A DNA stretch of 8,474 nt from CAYYMD01 sp964472875 (GTDB taxonomy: Bacteria; Planctomycetota; Phycisphaerae; SM23-33): positions 1 to 8,474 of the forward strand of contig CAYYMD010000075.1 in NCBI GenBank assembly GCA_964472875.1. The letters run 5' to 3'. This document shows, piece by piece, positions 6,441 to 8,474 of this stretch. Position 1 is the first letter of the stretch; each line of letters starts with the position of its first letter. The notes beneath the pieces were generated by a model. That model saw only the letters and a list, made by a program, of their open reading frames with translations, made no database searches and was not told the origin of the DNA. The position numbers and the translations under genes were made by a program.

Positions 6441-6505
6441 GGCGGGGACAGGCAGTGTCCGGGGCTCATAACCCCGGGCAGCCGGTTCGACTCCGGCCCC
6501 CGCCT
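6441..6505 (+). tRNA. tRNA-like gene, anticodon CAT, initiator-type features, shortened D-arm
   Basis: Seen: acceptor 5' strand GGCGGGG (6441-6447) pairs perfectly with CCCCGCC (6498-6504). Anticodon stem CGGGG/CCCCG (6460-6464, 6472-6476) encloses loop CTCATAA, with anticodon CAT at 6467-6469. The variable loop is GGCA. The T-arm has stem GCCGG/CCGGC and loop TTCGACT (6481-6497). Three stacked G:C pairs (GGG/CCC) next to the CTCATAA loop are the hallmark of initiator tRNA, and the T-arm and acceptor closely resemble bacterial tRNA-fMet. Odd: only 12 bases (6448-6459) separate the acceptor and anticodon stems, against about 19 normally; they can form ACA/TGT around GGCAG. The usual T8 is missing. 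Position 1:72 is a G:C pair, whereas bacterial initiators have a mismatch there. No CCA is encoded. It may be a working minimal tRNA, a tRNA mimic or a decayed copy. Confidence 0.6.
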
Positions 6506-6528
6506 GTTGGAAGGAATTGTTTAGCACC

Positions 6529-6723
6529 ATGGAACAGACCGCCGTCAGGGACATACGCAGAAGGAACATCAAGCCGACACCGGGCAAGGCGGACACCGAC
6601 AGCAACCGCTTCCCCGGCCACTCGGAGCGCATGGCCGCCCACATCCACCGCATCCGGAACCACAAGTGCGAGCGGACGGACGGGACGTGGTGCAAGGACT
6701 GTATTCGGAGGAAGCGGCGGTGA
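6529..6723 (+). CDS. Small basic Cys-containing protein, function unknown
   Basis: I do not recognise this family. It has 64 residues and is strongly basic, with its last residues RRKRR. A C-terminal cluster His45, Cys47, Cys55, Cys58 (HKCERTDGTWCKDC) could hold a metal ion as a small zinc knuckle. The start is uncertain: the ATG at 6529 lies 13 bases after AAGGA (6511-6515), rather far, while a TTG at 6517 in the same frame lies too close. It begins 23 bases after the tRNA-like gene, and its TGA overlaps the GTG of the next gene as GTGA. That overlap is the main support for it being real. A nucleic-acid-binding role is possible from charge and cysteines but is only a guess. Confidence 0.5.
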   Translation: MEQTAVRDIRRRNIKPTPGKADTDSNRFPGHSERMAAHIHRIRNHKCERTDGTWCKDCIRRKRR

Positions 6724-7007
6724 TTACCTGCGATGCATGCTGCCGGGACTTCCGCCCGGTCGGCCGCGACAGGCGCTGCCCGTACTGCGGCTTCGAAAAC
6801 GCGCCCCTGCGGCGGCGTCGGGGCGACAGGGCCAGGCAACGTGCCATCGAGGCCAGCAGGGCCACGGCCCAGGGCAAGCGGTTCTTTGCCTTCTACCACG
6901 GCGTCCGGGACTGCCGTCGCGGGCGAACTAAGAATCCGTTCAAGGCCGGCGGCGAGCAGGCCCGCTGCTGGGAGGCGGGAAGGCGTTTTGCAGGGAGTCA
7001 GGAATGA
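6720..7007 (+). CDS. Zinc-ribbon protein with an RMF/CrpP-like C-terminal segment
   Basis: Seen: 95 residues from a GTG start at 6720, preceded by GGAGG (6707-6711) eight bases upstream and overlapping the previous stop. Residues 4-23 hold two CxxC pairs (Cys4/Cys7 and Cys20/Cys23, as CDAC...CPYCGFE), a classic zinc ribbon. Then comes a basic helical linker (31-55). The segment at about 58-92 (FYHGVRDCRRGRTKNPF, then ARCWEAGRRFAG) resembles the ribosome modulation factor / CrpP pattern of GxxxxxxG, NP[FY] and WxxG. Known: RMF proteins bind ribosomes, and related small domains are often found on phages and plasmids. Inferred: a nucleic-acid- or ribosome-binding accessory protein; the RMF similarity is by eye only. 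Its stop overlaps the nuclease start as ATGA. Confidence 0.6.
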   Translation: MITCDACCRDFRPVGRDRRCPYCGFENAPLRRRRGDRARQRAIEASRATAQGKRFFAFYHGVRDCRRGRTKNPFKAGGEQARCWEAGRRFAGSQE

Positions 7008-7363
7008 GCATACGGGAAAGTGAAGTATTCGCGCCGAAGCGCAAGAAGCGAAGGAAGCCGGAGCTGGCAGTCCAGAAGGCGTGTCTTGCCCGGCTTCGAA
7101 ATCGCGGCGCCCTCGTGGCCGTCACAGACGCCGGTGCGGCGTACCGTGCCGGCGCGTTCTTCGGCAGCTCGATTCCGGCCGGCTGGCCGGACATAACCGG
7201 TATGCTCCCCGGCGGCCGCTTTATCGGCGTTGAGTGCAAGGCGCGCGGCAGGAGACAGTCGCCCGCCCAGAAACAGATGGAGCGTCAAATCCGGCGGCTC
7301 AACGGAATCTACGTACTGGCACACAGTGTTGCGGAGCTCGAGGAGGCAATAGACCAGGCATGA
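7004..7363 (+). CDS. VRR-NUC domain endonuclease
   Basis: Seen: 119 residues. A Lys/Arg-rich N-terminus (KRKKRRKPE) leads into the VRR-NUC fold of the PD-(D/E)xK nuclease superfamily. Helix-1 acidic residue is Glu20 (KPELAVQKACLARL). The catalytic motif is GWPDITG (Asp63) followed by GGRFIGVECKA (Glu77 and Lys79), then QSPAQKQMERQIRRLNGIYV, the family's C-terminal part. All metal-binding residues appear intact and the length suits a stand-alone phage VRR-NUC. Known: such nucleases cut branched or flap DNA structures, and phage copies are commonly encoded with replication genes. The ATG at 7004 has GGGAG six bases upstream and overlaps the previous stop; its TGA overlaps the primase ATG. Inferred role: processing of replication or recombination intermediates alongside the Sak4-like protein. 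Confidence 0.85.
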   Translation: MSIRESEVFAPKRKKRRKPELAVQKACLARLRNRGALVAVTDAGAAYRAGAFFGSSIPAGWPDITGMLPGGRFIGVECKARGRRQSPAQKQMERQIRRLNGIYVLAHSVAELEEAIDQA

Positions 7364-8474
7364 CCACCACCGAACAAGGCAACATCATCGCCGATAACGT
7401 CCGCTACGGACACGGGCGGGGCTGGTCGTTCACGCCGCTAAACGGCAAGCGTCCCGTGCTCACCGGCTGGCATAAGCGCAAGCGCGAGACGCTCGAAGAG
7501 GCCCTTGGCTGGTCGGAAGAGGGCAACGTCGGCCTTCGCACCGGACGGATAAGCGGGATAGTAGTCATCGACGTCGACTGCGGCGGCGACGTGTCCGCCC
7601 TGGACCTTCCGGCCACCGCTACGGTCAACACCGGCGGCGAGGGCATTCACCTGTACTACCGCTGCAGCGAGCCGCCGGGCAACAGCTCCGGCAGGCTTGG
7701 TCCGCACATAGACGTCCGCGGCGAAGGCGGGCAGGTGGTCTTCGTCGGCTCTGTCCATCCGGACACCGGCAGGCCTTACGAATGGGCAGAGGGCCTGGAG
7801 CCGTGGACCGTGGGGATAGCCGAACTGCCCAGCCACATTATCGAGCGCCTAAAGGCCGCACCCGCTACCGCAGGTGCCGCGAGGTTCGCACCAGGCGGGC
7901 GATCGTCGAAGAAGGCGGACGGTATATCGCAAAGCGACGAAAAATACGCCCGAATGGCGCTGAATCTGGAACTGAACGCCCTCTACCGGGCCGAGGACGG
8001 CACGCGCAACGAGTCGCTCAACAAGGCCGCCTTCAACATGGGAACGCTCATCGGCGGCGGCTACCTCGACCGGGACGAGGTGGAAGAGGCGCTTCGCGGG
8101 GCGGCAAGGTCCATCGGGTTAGAGCCGGCCGAGATAGATGCGACCATCCGAAGCGGCCTCGAGTCGGGTATCAAGAAACCGCGAATCATACCCCAGCCGA
8201 AGGACTCTCCGGAACCGCCCGCTTCGGCGAAGGGAGACGATTACGTCCTTATTCCCGGCTCTCACAAGAACGACCGGGGCGACTACATTGAGCGGTCCAG
8301 CGCGGCCTTCGCAAGGGAAGTGCTGTCCCGCCTGCCGGAGGACGTCATCTACAGGCGTGACTTCATACCCGGCCAGATACTCGGCCCGCCCGGCGGGCGC
8401 AGGTGGGTGGAGTTCTCGTCCGACCGCATGCGGATAACGGTGGACGGGCACATGCGGCTGGGCAAGTGGTGCTA
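7360..8474 (+). CDS. Primase-polymerase (prim-pol, AEP family), truncated by the window end
   Basis: Seen: 371 codons open to the right edge, with no stop in the window. The N-terminal AEP/prim-pol domain spans about 10-165. Its motif I is VVIDVDCGG (catalytic Asp71 and Asp73), motif II is TGGEGIHLYYR (His97), and motif III is HIDVRGEGGQVVFVGS (Asp118), followed by the usual SVHPDTGRPYEW. The region at about 195-270 (YARMALNLELNALYRAEDGT, then LNKAAFNMGTLIGGGYLD) looks like the helical domain that links prim-pol to a helicase. Known: bifunctional prim-pol proteins of phages and plasmids synthesise primers and are often fused to a D5/SF3-type helicase. Inferred: a helicase domain may follow downstream, outside the window. 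The ATG at 7360 overlaps the nuclease stop as ATGA; AGGAGG lies 13 bases upstream. This is the strongest marker that the right half is a replication module. Confidence 0.88.
   Translation, partial: MTTTEQGNIIADNVRYGHGRGWSFTPLNGKRPVLTGWHKRKRETLEEALGWSEEGNVGLRTGRISGIVVIDVDCGGDVSALDLPATATVNTGGEGIHLYYRCSEPPGNSSGRLGPHIDVRGEGGQVVFVGSVHPDTGRPYEWAEGLEPWTVGIAELPSHIIERLKAAPATAGAARFAPGGRSSKKADGISQSDEKYARMALNLELNALYRAEDGTRNESLNKAAFNMGTLIGGGYLDRDEVEEALRGAARSIGLEPAEIDATIRSGLESGIKKPRIIPQPKDSPEPPASAKGDDYVLIPGSHKNDRGDYIERSSAAFAREVLSRLPEDVIYRRDFIPGQILGPPGGRRWVEFSSDRMRITVDGHMRLGKWC

Overview
The window looks like bacterial accessory DNA, probably from a planctomycete. The taxonomic hint is a DUF1580-type protein, a family first described in Rhodopirellula, together with the GC-rich codon use of the right half. 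Nothing in the window is a chromosomal housekeeping gene, so the assignment is an inference.

Left edge (1 to about 346): the decayed end of an IS3-family insertion sequence on the minus strand. OrfA carries an internal TAG stop, and a deletion joins it directly to the catalytic part of OrfB.

Left half (408-3951): a compact two-gene minus-strand operon with visibly higher AT content. It encodes an AAA+ ATPase followed by a large subtilisin-like (S8) protease with an intact catalytic triad. This gene order and pairing match the IetAS antiphage system. About 280 bases of AT-rich non-coding DNA sit upstream of it.

Middle (4235-4325): four copies of a 16-17 bp motif, spaced 32, 21 and 21 bp apart, that is, on multiples of the DNA helical repeat. 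They lie exactly where base composition switches from AT-rich to GC-rich, between the divergent defence operon and the rightward genes.

Right half (4370-8474, running off the window): a rightward, closely packed phage or plasmid replication and recombination module. In order it has a DUF1580 DNA-binding protein, a Sak4-like RecA-core ATPase, a protein proposed to be a single-stranded-DNA-binding protein (it ends in an SSB-like IPF tip), a tRNA-like gene with initiator-tRNA features but a shrunken D-arm, two small Cys-rich proteins, a VRR-NUC nuclease and the start of a primase-polymerase. The last four genes are linked by 4-base stop/start overlaps, which suggests translational coupling. The probable division of labour is: the DUF1580 protein as regulator or initiator, the Sak4-like protein and its SSB-like partner as strand-annealing recombinase, VRR-NUC for processing branched or nicked DNA, and prim-pol for priming.

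The most notable points are the truncated initiator-tRNA-like gene inside the replication operon, the helically phased repeats, the IPF tip on an otherwise unfamiliar protein, the zinc-ribbon/RMF-like fusion, and a complete IetAS pair beside an IS remnant and a phage-like module.
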